Of a stretch of DNA of 64,000 nucleotides, positions 28,834 through 36,642 are shown in pieces; positions within the stretch are counted from its first letter, which is position 1; every line of letters starts with the position of its first letter. This DNA comes from Sulfurimonas sp. (lineage in GTDB: Bacteria > Campylobacterota > Campylobacteria > Campylobacterales > Sulfurimonadaceae): positions 42,786 through 106,785 of the forward strand of contig JAQTWZ010000001.1 in NCBI GenBank assembly GCA_028689055.1, given 5' to 3'. The notes beneath the pieces were generated by a model. The model did not search any database. It was given only the letters and a program-made list of their open reading frames with translations, and had not been told where the DNA came from. A program made the position numbers and the translations under genes.

Positions 28834-29061
28834 TTAATCCTCTCTATATTTGGAGATTCCGCAAGGTTGGTTCTGTTTTGGCGGATGTTCTTTGAGATAG
28901 GTCAAGTCTTCGAGTGTTTGTGTGAGGACTTTTTTTTGTTGGAGGATTGGGAGCATAAGGTTATCCTTTTCGTTCAAAGGAACACTCCAGTCAAGAAGTA
29001 TCGTTTGTACTTCAGCGTCAAGTTCTGCAAGGGCGTTTTGTATATGTTTTATTGAATTCAT
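28834..29061 (-). CDS. Small hypothetical protein, divergent from rpmI
   Basis: 75 residues, soluble, Glu/Lys/Leu-rich with helix-forming composition; C-terminal tail [14 protein letters not shown]. No ribosome site precedes ATG 29061. A minus-strand TACAAT (29068-29073) sits only 6 bases before the ATG, so the transcript would be nearly leaderless if this is the promoter. Family not recognised. Confidence 0.5.
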   Translation of the reverse strand: MNSIKHIQNALAELDAEVQTILLDWSVPLNEKDNLMLPILQQKKVLTQTLEDLTYLKEHPPKQNQPCGISKYRED

Positions 29062-29096
29062 GTGAGTATTGTAGCAAAAATTTAGAATTGTTTAGA

Positions 29097-29129
29097 TATA
29101 ATTCCAGCCTCAAAGTCTATTTGGACTTT
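29097..29129 (+). promoter_or_regulatory. rpmI promoter -10 and 5' leader hairpin
   Basis: TATAAT at 29097-29102, then a hairpin AAAGTC (29112-29117) / GACTTT (29124-29129) with a 6-base loop, 27 bases before the rpmI start. The hairpin lies in the expected 5' leader of a ribosomal-protein operon, where autoregulatory structures are common. A regulatory role is inferred. Confidence 0.45.
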
Positions 29130-29156
29130 AATGAGAATTTTACAAAGGAGTCATCG

Positions 29157-29348
29157 ATGCCAAAAATGAAATCGGTAAAAGGCGCTGTTAAGCGTTTTAA
29201 AGTGAAGAAAAATGGTACAGTTAAACGTGGAACTGCGTTTAGAAGCCACATTTTGACAAAACAAGATGCACAAACTCGTCGTGATCAAAACACACCAAAA
29301 GTGGTTGCGAAAGTAGATGAAGCAAATATTAAGGCTATGATTAACTAA
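29157..29348 (+). CDS. rpmI: 50S ribosomal protein L35
   Basis: Ribosomal large-subunit protein, 63 residues from ATG 29157 (AAAGGAG upstream). The basic sequence [24 protein letters not shown] and the Lys/Arg distribution are those of L35. Upstream in-frame codons are not part of the gene. Pairs with rplT 105 bases downstream; infC is not visible. Confidence 0.93.
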   Translation: MPKMKSVKGAVKRFKVKKNGTVKRGTAFRSHILTKQDAQTRRDQNTPKVVAKVDEANIKAMIN

Positions 29349-29453
29349 TTTTTAGTTATCTCATAAATCTCCAATTTTTAAAATTGGGCAAGTCCATCAT
29401 AGATATGGCACCTTTAGCGCAAGAGCGTCAACGGGTAAAGAAAAAGGAAAAAT

Positions 29454-29813
29454 ATGCCAAGAGTTAAAACAGGTGTTGTTCGTAGAAGAAGACACAAAAA
29501 GATATTAAAATTAGCAAAAGGTTTCTACAGTGGTCGCCGTAAACACTTTAGAAAAGCTAAAGAACAAATTGAACGTTCATTGTATTATGCATTCCGTGAC
29601 CGCAAGCAAAACAAACGTGAGTTCCGTAAATTATGGATCATCCGTATCAATGCTGCTTGTCGTTTAAATGGTATGAACTACTCAACGTTCATCAATGGTT
29701 TAAGCAAAGCTGGTATCGAGCTTGACCGTAAAATTCTTGCTGATATGGCGATGAATGACGCAGCTGCGTTTAGCGCAGTTGCTGCAGCATCAAAAGCAGC
29801 ACTTGGTAAATAA
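29454..29813 (+). CDS. rplT: 50S ribosomal protein L20
   Basis: Large-subunit assembly protein, 119 residues: [41 protein letters not shown] and [20 protein letters not shown] are standard L20 text. A hairpin CCAATTTT/AAAATTGG at 29371-29387 lies in the rpmI-rplT spacer. Ribosome site AAAAAGGAAAA. Confidence 0.97.
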   Translation: MPRVKTGVVRRRRHKKILKLAKGFYSGRRKHFRKAKEQIERSLYYAFRDRKQNKREFRKLWIIRINAACRLNGMNYSTFINGLSKAGIELDRKILADMAMNDAAAFSAVAAASKAALGK

Positions 29814-29817
29814 ATCT

Positions 29818-29835
29818 AAAGACCTTCGGGTCTTT
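29818..29835 (+). terminator. UUCG hairpin after rplT
   Basis: AAAGACC-TTCG-GGTCTTT, 5 bases after the rplT stop: a 7-bp stem with a stable UUCG tetraloop. The T residues at the end of the stem make a short U-run. It probably serves the rpmI-rplT unit and, read the other way, the convergent rarA. Confidence 0.65.
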
Positions 29836-29852
29836 GGCTTTGCCAAACTTTC

Positions 29853-31034
29853 CTAAACACCACTCAAAAGTTCTATCCACTCTTTCATCTTTTTTTCATA
29901 ACCACTCTCTATAAGCTTTACAAAACGCAAAGGTTTTTGCAGATAGTTCTGTTTGACATAACCGCCAAAATCATGAGGATAAAGATAGTTTCCGTCACTT
30001 TGTTGTTTGAGATGTTTGGGTATTTCAAGATGCACACCCTCAGCAATGGCTTTTAGAGCTGCGTTTATAGCAAGATATGAAGAGTTTGATTTGGGTGAAG
30101 CACAAAGATAAACAACTGCTTGAGAGAGGATGATACGCGCTTCAGGATAGCCTATCTTACTCACGCTTGTCATGGCAGATGTGCAGAGTGTAAGCGCCTG
30201 AGGGTTTGCGTTTCCTATATCTTCACTTGCCAAAATGACTAAGCGTCTAGCGATAAATTCCGCACTCTCTCCGCCGTCGATAAGTCTTGCAAGATAATAA
30301 ATAGCTGCGTCCATGTCCGAGCCGCGGATGGATTTTATCATAGCCGATGTGAGGTCATAATGTACGCCCGCTTCGCTGCTGCCGGCACTGAGTGCGTTTG
30401 GGCGAAGGGCTTTGAGGTTTTTGAGAGTGATAGCTGTATCAAGATTGGAGCAAAACTCCAAAAGTTTGAGCATTGCTCTAGCATCACCGCCGCTGCTTGC
30501 AACAAGATATTCTTTGGCATCTTCATCTATTTCTAAGCCTGCATGAGCGGTGGCTTTTTCAAGCAGAGATGTGAGGGCCGCGTTTGTGATAGAGTGCAGT
30601 TCAAAGAGCATTGCGCGTGAGCGAATAGCAGAGGTGAGTGAAAAGAAAGGGTTTTCGGTGGAAGCACCGATGATAAGTACGCTGTTATTTTCCATCACGG
30701 GAAGCAAAACTTCTTGCTGGTTTTTTGCAAGACGATGTACTTCATCTATAAATATAAGCGGTTTTTCAAGAGTGTTCTTATGAGTATCAAAGATTTTTCG
30801 TAACTGTTCTATCTTAAGCGAGGTTGCATTAAGTTCATAAAAAGGCATCTGCATCGTTTTTGCGATGATGCGTGCAAGAGTCGTTTTGCCGCATCCTGCG
30901 GGACCAAAGATGAAGCTATGACCTAGCGCACCTTTTTCACACAAAACGCGAAGCGGAGCATCAAAAGCACTGAGATGTTCTTGACCTATAAGTGCATCAA
31001 AAGAAGACGGTCTGAGATGCTGCGTAAAGTCCAA
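29853..31034 (-). CDS. rarA: Replication-associated recombination protein A (RarA/MgsA) AAA+ ATPase
   Basis: Clamp-loader-like ATPase acting at stalled forks. About 393 residues from a TTG near 31034 (LDFTQHLRPSSFDALIGQ), chosen because RarA proteins begin there and because the frame upstream only reads through the rluB repeats. Walker A GPAGCGKTT, Walker B FIDEVHR, sensor 1 GASTENPFFSL. An AAAGG lies about 11 bases before the TTG. It immediately follows rluB. Confidence 0.85.
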   Translation of the reverse strand: MDFTQHLRPSSFDALIGQEHLSAFDAPLRVLCEKGALGHSFIFGPAGCGKTTLARIIAKTMQMPFYELNATSLKIEQLRKIFDTHKNTLEKPLIFIDEVHRLAKNQQEVLLPVMENNSVLIIGASTENPFFSLTSAIRSRAMLFELHSITNAALTSLLEKATAHAGLEIDEDAKEYLVASSGGDARAMLKLLEFCSNLDTAITLKNLKALRPNALSAGSSEAGVHYDLTSAMIKSIRGSDMDAAIYYLARLIDGGESAEFIARRLVILASEDIGNANPQALTLCTSAMTSVSKIGYPEARIILSQAVVYLCASPKSNSSYLAINAALKAIAEGVHLEIPKHLKQQSDGNYLYPHDFGGYVKQNYLQKPLRFVKLIESGYEKKMKEWIELLSGV

Positions 31035-31035
31035 A

Positions 31036-32094
31036 CTACTTGCTACCTTTTGCTCTAGAGCGAGGTTTTGGTCCTGCTTTGCTATCTGCTCTATTTTTAG
31101 GTTTTGGTCCTGCTTTAGAATCTGCTCTATTTTTAGGTTTTGCAGCAAGAATTTTTCTGAGTTTTACACTGTCTGGATTGTTGAAACCCTCTGTATTTTT
31201 TTCTTCTTCTTTATATTTTGACTTAGTACCGTCTTTGGATTTGTGAGCATCTTTGTTTTTTGGTTTAAAACCTTCTTTGTCTTTTGAAAAAGCTTTTGGT
31301 TTTTTCACGACACCTTGCGTTTCACGCAATTTTTTCTCCTCATCTTTGAGGAAAGTAAAGAGTGCTGAGTATTCGCTTCGCGTGAGATATCTTGATTTTC
31401 CAATTGGGAGGTTGTTGAGTTTTATTTCTGCAAAAGAGATGCGTTTAAGGTCAGAGATTTCTGTACCAAAATGGGCAAAAAATCTTCTAAGCTCACGGTT
31501 TTGTCCCTCTTTTATAGCGACTTTGAGCGTTGAGAAGTTGTGTGCGTTTTTCTGGATTTGGTAGCCTATAAAAGGTGCAAATGTCATGGAAGTCACTTTG
31601 GAGTGCGAATGCCCGCCAGCGGTTGCATCATCAAGTGTGAGACCATTTAACATCGCTACTTCCATCTCTTGCGTGACTTCGCCTTTGATTTTTATTTTAT
31701 AAATTCTCTCCAAGTCTGAGTTCATGAGCGCAGTTGCAACTTTTGAAGCATCCGTAAGAAGTAAAACTCCCTCAGAAGCGTAGTCAAGTCGCCCAACCGG
31801 TATAAAGTGTTTGAACTCTTTTTCAAGTGAATCGTAGATTGTTCTTCTACCTTTTGGGTCGCTTTTAGTAACAAGCTCACCTTTTGGTTTGGAATAGACG
31901 ATAACCGTATATTTGTCTCTTGGAGTGACCTGTTTGCCACTGATGTAAACGATGTCACTTACTTCATCTATCTGCGTCCCCGGATTTGTCTCTATTTCGC
32001 CGTTAATACGTACGTAACCGCTTATGATCGCAGCATCCGCTTCTCTTCTTGAGTAGCTGGAGTGGTGCGCAATGTATTTGTTTAATCGCATCAT
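31036..32094 (-). CDS. RluB/RsuA-family pseudouridine synthase with long basic tail
   Basis: Modifies rRNA (large-subunit type by similarity). 352 residues: S4 RNA-binding domain (MRLNKYIAHHSSYSRREADAAI) at 1-60, catalytic domain with GRLDYASEGVLLLTDA at ~98-113. From ~245 on there is a Lys-rich low-complexity tail ending in tandem 12-residue repeats (KNRADSKAGPKP). The start ATG overlaps the kdsD stop (TAATG). The tail probably adds RNA affinity. Confidence 0.88.
   Translation of the reverse strand: MMRLNKYIAHHSSYSRREADAAIISGYVRINGEIETNPGTQIDEVSDIVYISGKQVTPRDKYTVIVYSKPKGELVTKSDPKGRRTIYDSLEKEFKHFIPVGRLDYASEGVLLLTDASKVATALMNSDLERIYKIKIKGEVTQEMEVAMLNGLTLDDATAGGHSHSKVTSMTFAPFIGYQIQKNAHNFSTLKVAIKEGQNRELRRFFAHFGTEISDLKRISFAEIKLNNLPIGKSRYLTRSEYSALFTFLKDEEKKLRETQGVVKKPKAFSKDKEGFKPKNKDAHKSKDGTKSKYKEEEKNTEGFNNPDSVKLRKILAAKPKNRADSKAGPKPKNRADSKAGPKPRSRAKGSK
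31064..31135. repeat. Two 36-bp tandem repeats plus partial third in the rluB tail
   Basis: Units at 31064-31099 and 31100-31135, differing at three positions, followed by the first bases of a third unit. Each encodes 12 residues of the basic tail. In-frame copy number could vary without shifting rluB. Confidence 0.8.
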
Positions 32095-33056
32095 TATGAT
32101 ATGCCTTTTTCAATTAGCGTGTGCAGATGCAGCACGCCTTTTATTTTTTTATTTTTGTCTGTAATTACGAGAAGTTGAATCTTCTTCTCTTCTATAAGCA
32201 CGAGCGCTTCACTTGCGAGCATCTCTTCATCTTCAATAGAGAGTGGGTTTAGAGTTGCATATTTTAAAACGCACTCTTCAAGAGAAAAATCTTCACGCAT
32301 CAAAGCACGGCGGATGTCTCCATCACTTAATAGCGCTATGAGTGTGCCGTTGGCATCTTCTATCAAAACAGTTCCCAAACGTCCTTCGGATATCTTAAGA
32401 ATCGCATCTTTGACTTTTGTTTCTGCCGTTATTATCGGCAACTCTTCTTTGCGCATAAGGTTACTGACTTTTACAAAAAGTTTTTTACCCAAAGCACCGC
32501 CGGGGTGAAAAGATGCAAAGTCACTTTTTTGAAAGTTTCTTGCCTTCATGAGCGAAACAGCGATCGCATCACCGAGTGCTAGTGTAAGAGTAGTCGAACT
32601 TGTCGGTGCGATATCAAGAGGACAAGCCTCTTTTTCGACTTCGATTGTTACAACTACATCACTGTATTTTCCCAGCGTTGAGGCTGCGTTTTTTGTCATA
32701 CCGATAAGCGGTATCGCAAATCTTTTGATGTGAGGCAGTATTGAACTGAGCTCTTCGCTCTCTCCGCTGTAGCTTATAGCAATCACTACATCTTCTTTTG
32801 AGAGCATCCCCAGATCCCCGTGTAGAGCCTCTGTAGGATGTAAAAAAAAGCTTGGAGTTCCGGTCGATGCAAAAGTTGCAGCCATTTTTGCGCCTATAAG
32901 ACCGCTTTTGCCGACGCCTGTTATAATGAGTTTGCCTTTGCCTGCGAGTATAATCTCGATAGCGCGGTTGAAGTCATCACTGATATTCTGAGATGCTTTG
33001 AGCAGCGTTTGTGCTTCGATTTGTAGAGTTTCTTTTGCTATTATCTTGTAATCCAT
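32094..33056 (-). CDS. kdsD: Arabinose-5-phosphate isomerase, KdsD/KpsF family
   Basis: Makes D-arabinose 5-phosphate for Kdo and thus lipopolysaccharide. 320 residues: SIS domain (GVGKSGLIGAKMAATFASTG, HPTEALHGDLG, ISYSGESEEL) then two CBS domains (~205-320). Length and order are those of KdsD. First gene of the kdsD-rluB-rarA run. Confidence 0.94.
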   Translation of the reverse strand: MDYKIIAKETLQIEAQTLLKASQNISDDFNRAIEIILAGKGKLIITGVGKSGLIGAKMAATFASTGTPSFFLHPTEALHGDLGMLSKEDVVIAISYSGESEELSSILPHIKRFAIPLIGMTKNAASTLGKYSDVVVTIEVEKEACPLDIAPTSSTTLTLALGDAIAVSLMKARNFQKSDFASFHPGGALGKKLFVKVSNLMRKEELPIITAETKVKDAILKISEGRLGTVLIEDANGTLIALLSDGDIRRALMREDFSLEECVLKYATLNPLSIEDEEMLASEALVLIEEKKIQLLVITDKNKKIKGVLHLHTLIEKGIS

Positions 33057-33132
33057 GGCGTGATTATACCCTTTTTCGATAATAAAAGAGCTGCGTTTAT
33101 GGTATCGGGATTTGCATTGGACTTCTTTTTGC

Positions 33133-33138
33133 TATAAT
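33133..33138 (+). promoter_or_regulatory. Extended -10 promoter before the P-loop gene
   Basis: TGC-TATAAT in a T-rich context, 30 bases upstream of ATG 33168 and before AGGAAAG. One of the clearest extended -10 elements in the window. Confidence 0.6.
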
Positions 33139-33167
33139 AATGTCACTCCAAAATAGGAAAGATTTAA

Positions 33168-33908
33168 ATGACAAACAAAAGAGCAGATATAATTGGAAAA
33201 TATGAAAGTAGTATAAATATGTTGCGACTTGAGCCTAGGGTGTTGCAGTATAACACGCTCATCCTTGCAGAAGAGGGCTCAGGCAAAACAAATCTTGCAT
33301 GTAAAATACGCAATTTCGTCATTGATATGGAAGTGCCGACACTTTATGTGGACTTTGCAGATTCAAAAATCGAAGAGATAGAAGCCAGATATAAAGATGA
33401 GCATTTTAACTATATTCAATTTGATGAGAGTGATGCGTTTCAAGAAAAACTAGACAAACTCGTAGCAGAAAAAAAACATATCTATATGGCTGTCAATCCA
33501 AACTTTTTTGCAACTAAAAGAGATGTAAAAAGCAAACTGACGCAAACACTTCAAAAGCAGGAGTTTTTGGATGGTTATTACTATTTCTTCCACGATATCA
33601 AAAATCTTGACGGATTCCATAGTAAATTTGAGGACTTTTTATTATATATGTTGGGCTTTTTAAATATGAAAAAGTATGGACTTACTTTTCTTGCACAGCC
33701 TCACACAACTTTTGAGAGTCACCATGTCAAGCTTCTTTTTACATTTTTATATATAGGAAAATGTTCAAATTTAGAGTACTTCAATACTTCACAACTTAAA
33801 AATCTTGAGAAAAACAATTTTTTCTATCAATATAGAACTGCACACCGTACACTTTTATTTAACGACATCATAAGTAATATGGTGAAAGTTGACGAGTACA
33901 AAAGCTAA
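33168..33908 (+). CDS. P-loop NTPase of unknown function
   Basis: 246 residues. Walker A AEEGSGKTNL at ~39-48, a strand TLYVDFADS and a possible Walker B in IYMAVNP or YYYFFHD. The rest is unrecognised, Phe/Tyr-rich and without membrane segments. Followed after 11 bases by the NAD(P)HX repair gene, with which it is probably co-transcribed. A small ATPase of the AAA type is the best description. Confidence 0.7.
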   Translation: MTNKRADIIGKYESSINMLRLEPRVLQYNTLILAEEGSGKTNLACKIRNFVIDMEVPTLYVDFADSKIEEIEARYKDEHFNYIQFDESDAFQEKLDKLVAEKKHIYMAVNPNFFATKRDVKSKLTQTLQKQEFLDGYYYFFHDIKNLDGFHSKFEDFLLYMLGFLNMKKYGLTFLAQPHTTFESHHVKLLFTFLYIGKCSNLEYFNTSQLKNLEKNNFFYQYRTAHRTLLFNDIISNMVKVDEYKS

Positions 33909-33919
33909 AGAGCGGCAAA

Positions 33920-35320
33920 ATGCAAAAAATATTTGATGAGGTCAGCAGTTTAGACGCAAGGTGTTATGAGGATTTCGGACTCAGTGAAGATATCCTTATG
34001 GAACACGCCGCAAACGGTATGGCTGCGTTTATACGTGCACATTTTTCTTTTGGTGCAAAAGTCATCATCGTCTGTGGAAGCGGCAACAATGGAGCCGATG
34101 GTATCGCTCTGGGGCGACAGCTTCACGGTGATTTTGATGTCCAACTTTTGTATGCAAAAATCCCCTCTTCAAATATGGCAAAACTTCAAACGCAGCGCGC
34201 GAAAAATATAGGTGTAAAGAGTATAAACGCAGTAGATGAGTGTGACGTATTGGTTGACGCACTTGTAGGTACTGGCTTTAGCGGAGAGTTTTCACATGAG
34301 CACTCGGATTTGCTTCATGCAATGAACAGGGTAAAAGCTTTTAAAATCGCCTGCGATGTTCCCTCAGGAATACTTACAAACGGTGAATGCGCAGAGGCGT
34401 GTTTTGTAGCTCATGTCACACTTACTATGGGCGCTTTGAAGAAGAGTCTATTTTTGGATGAGGCAAAAGAGTTTGTCGGTAAGATTGAAGTTTTAGATCT
34501 TGGTATAGCACGCAGTCTCTATGAAACGCAGACAAACTGGCATTTGCTTGATATGCAAGATTTGGAACTTCCTTATAGAATCAAAAAAGATTCACACAAA
34601 GGAAGCTACGGTCATTTGGCACTTGCTTACGGCTCAAAAGCGGGCGCGAGTATCATGAGCGCTAGTGCCGCACTGCGTTTTGGCGCTGGTCTTGTCACAC
34701 TTGTGGGGTATGAAAATGAACAACTTCTCAATATCCCTCATTCGCTCGTGTACTCACATGAGCTACCTTCCAACACAAGTGCAATAGCCCTCGGCATGGG
34801 ACTTGGTGATGAGTTTAGTGATGTGGAACTTGAGAATTTTTTAGATAACTGGCTTCCTGTCGTAGCAGATGCAGATATCTTTGCTATGCCTATTCTCACA
34901 ACTATTCTCAAGAGAGAAAAAGTAGTGCTCACGCCGCACGCAAAAGAGTTTGTAGAACTTCTAAAAATGACACACATAGCTGATATAAGTGTTGCGATAT
35001 TGCAAAAAAACCGTTTTGAATATGTCGAAGCTTTTTGTGAGAAGTTTCCACATATCACACTTCTGCTCAAAGGTGCAAATGTTATCATTGGCAAAGGAAA
35101 TCACTTCTTCATCAATCCTCACGGAACTGCAGCACTTGCCAAAGGCGGAAGCGGAGATGTTCTTAGCGGCCTCATCGGCGCACTTTTGGCGCAAGGATAT
35201 GAACCTCTAAACGCAGCAAAAAATGCTTCGTTGGCACATACGAAACTTGCATCTTTGTACGAAGGCAATGATTTTTCGCTTACACCTTATGATTTGATTG
35301 AAGCGATAAGCAAACTCTAA
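33920..35320 (+). CDS. nnrD: Bifunctional NAD(P)H-hydrate epimerase / dehydratase
   Basis: Repairs hydrated NAD(P)H. 466 residues: N-terminal YjeF_N epimerase (~1-200; VCGSGNNGADGIALGRQL, DALVGTGFSG, DVPSG) and C-terminal ribokinase-like dehydratase (~215-466; YGHLALAYGSKAGASIMS, LTPHAKEF, GTAALAKGGSGDVLSGLIGA). Standard fused form. Confidence 0.95.
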   Translation: MQKIFDEVSSLDARCYEDFGLSEDILMEHAANGMAAFIRAHFSFGAKVIIVCGSGNNGADGIALGRQLHGDFDVQLLYAKIPSSNMAKLQTQRAKNIGVKSINAVDECDVLVDALVGTGFSGEFSHEHSDLLHAMNRVKAFKIACDVPSGILTNGECAEACFVAHVTLTMGALKKSLFLDEAKEFVGKIEVLDLGIARSLYETQTNWHLLDMQDLELPYRIKKDSHKGSYGHLALAYGSKAGASIMSASAALRFGAGLVTLVGYENEQLLNIPHSLVYSHELPSNTSAIALGMGLGDEFSDVELENFLDNWLPVVADADIFAMPILTTILKREKVVLTPHAKEFVELLKMTHIADISVAILQKNRFEYVEAFCEKFPHITLLLKGANVIIGKGNHFFINPHGTAALAKGGSGDVLSGLIGALLAQGYEPLNAAKNASLAHTKLASLYEGNDFSLTPYDLIEAISKL

Positions 35321-35388
35321 AAGTAAGCTTTGTTATAGAATGCTTATGTTATGTTACACACTTTCTGGGCAAAGCCTATAAAGTGGCA

Positions 35389-35440
35389 GGGACAAATGTC
35401 CCTACAACCCCCTAAAGCTACTCACATCTTTTGATGTGAG
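35389..35440. repeat. Two perfect palindromes upstream of thiG
   Basis: AGGGACA-AA-TGTCCCT (35388-35403) and CTCACATC-TTTT-GATGTGAG (35421-35440), both perfect stems, 18 bases apart, 38 bases before thiG. They could be a double terminator for the nnrD unit or a leader/operator for thiG. They do not match the thiamine riboswitch pattern I know. Confidence 0.6.
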
Positions 35441-35477
35441 AGAAAAAGAAACATAGAACTTAAATAGGAAAAAAAAT

Positions 35478-36257
35478 ATGGATAATATATTAAAAATCGG
35501 AAAATATGAACTAGGAAGTCGTCTTATCGTTGGAAGCGGAAAATACAAAGACTTCCAAACGACAAGAGAAGCGACACTTGCAAGCGGAAGCGAACTTATC
35601 ACGGTTGCAGTGCGTCGTCTCAATATCACTGATCCGGACAAAGAGAACCTTCGTGATACTTTCAAGGGAACAAATGTAAAGTTTTTACCAAACTCTGCCG
35701 GTTGTGTAACTGCTGAAGAAGCTATTACGACTTTTAGGCTCATGCGTGAGGCAACTGGAATAGATTTGATAAAACTCGAAGTAATCGGAGATACCCTAAA
35801 GACTCTCTATCCAGATGTTTTGGAGACTATAAAGGCGTGTAAGATACTTGCAGCAGATGGCTTTACGATCATGGCATACACTTCGGATGATCCGATTATG
35901 GCAAAAAGACTTGAAGACGCGGGTGCTCATGCAATCATGCCGCTTGCTGCACCTATAGGAAGTGGCCTTGGTATTCAAAATCCTTATAACATCGTATTTA
36001 TCCGTGAAGCTGTAAGTGTTCCTGTGATAGTAGATGCGGGGATAGGATGTGCGAGTGACGCGGCGTATGCTATGGAGCTTGGAGCTGCGGGTGTACTTAC
36101 AAATACCGCCATCGCTCAAGCGCAAAATCCTATGATTATGGCTGAAGCGATGAAACATGCAGTTATCGCAGGTCGCATGAGCTACCTGAGCGGTCGTATC
36201 CCAAAACGCCCTTACGCAACTGCATCAAGCCCGATAGATGGGATGATACAGTTTTAG
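35478..36257 (+). CDS. thiG: Thiazole synthase
   Basis: Forms the thiazole phosphate of thiamine from deoxyxylulose phosphate with ThiS-thiocarboxylate. 259 residues. [13 protein letters not shown], the active-site Lys in [25 protein letters not shown] and [22 protein letters not shown]. No other thi gene is adjacent. Confidence 0.95.
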   Translation: MDNILKIGKYELGSRLIVGSGKYKDFQTTREATLASGSELITVAVRRLNITDPDKENLRDTFKGTNVKFLPNSAGCVTAEEAITTFRLMREATGIDLIKLEVIGDTLKTLYPDVLETIKACKILAADGFTIMAYTSDDPIMAKRLEDAGAHAIMPLAAPIGSGLGIQNPYNIVFIREAVSVPVIVDAGIGCASDAAYAMELGAAGVLTNTAIAQAQNPMIMAEAMKHAVIAGRMSYLSGRIPKRPYATASSPIDGMIQF

Positions 36258-36264
36258 TATAAAC

Positions 36265-36290
36265 GCACGGAGGAAGTGGTTTTTCCGTGC
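36265..36290 (+). terminator. Hairpin after thiG
   Basis: GCACGGA (36265-36271) / TCCGTGC (36284-36290), starting 8 bases after the thiG stop. A second hairpin GACGC/GCGTC follows near 36330. There is no good U-tract after the stem. Confidence 0.45.
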
Positions 36291-36365
36291 TTCGCTGAAG
36301 CCACTATGGCTACTGAAGCTTTGACGCCCTTTGGGAGCGTCAGAGCGGTTGATTGAAGTCTCTTA

Positions 36366-36641
36366 TTAAACTTCCAATTTTTCAGAGAGATGGGTCATCA
36401 GTAAAAGCTGACCCATTCCTTGAAAAAACTTCTCTACGCCTATTTTGTCCGCTTCTATAGCTTTTTGCAAAGCCACTATAAAAACGAGCTGTGATTCTTC
36501 TGATGCTTGCATAAAAGTCTCTATGATATAGGTATAACTCAATGTATGCGTTACTCCATTGACATCAAAATCTATTTCAGAATCTGTGTCGATATTTTCT
36601 TGTAAGAGAAGTTTTTTACACTCTTTTTCTAAAGCATGCAT
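36366..36641 (-). CDS. Small hypothetical protein downstream of the SNF transporter
   Basis: 91 residues, acidic, predicted soluble and helical (HALEKECKKLLLQENID, FFQGMGQLLLMTHLSEKLEV). One base separates it from the transporter gene, so it is probably co-transcribed. Family not recognised; a cytosolic accessory to the transporter is only a guess. Confidence 0.65.
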   Translation of the reverse strand: MHALEKECKKLLLQENIDTDSEIDFDVNGVTHTLSYTYIIETFMQASEESQLVFIVALQKAIEADKIGVEKFFQGMGQLLLMTHLSEKLEV

Positions 36642-36642
36642 C

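Noticed and set aside
31035..31148. N-terminal extension of RarA through the rluB repeats
   Set aside because: The repeated NLKIEQ-like text is the rluB repeat DNA read in another frame; RarA homologues begin near the TTG at 31034.
35321..35477. Thiamine (TPP) riboswitch before thiG
   Set aside because: The conserved TPP-riboswitch core (CTGAGA and following elements) is not present; only simple hairpins are seen.
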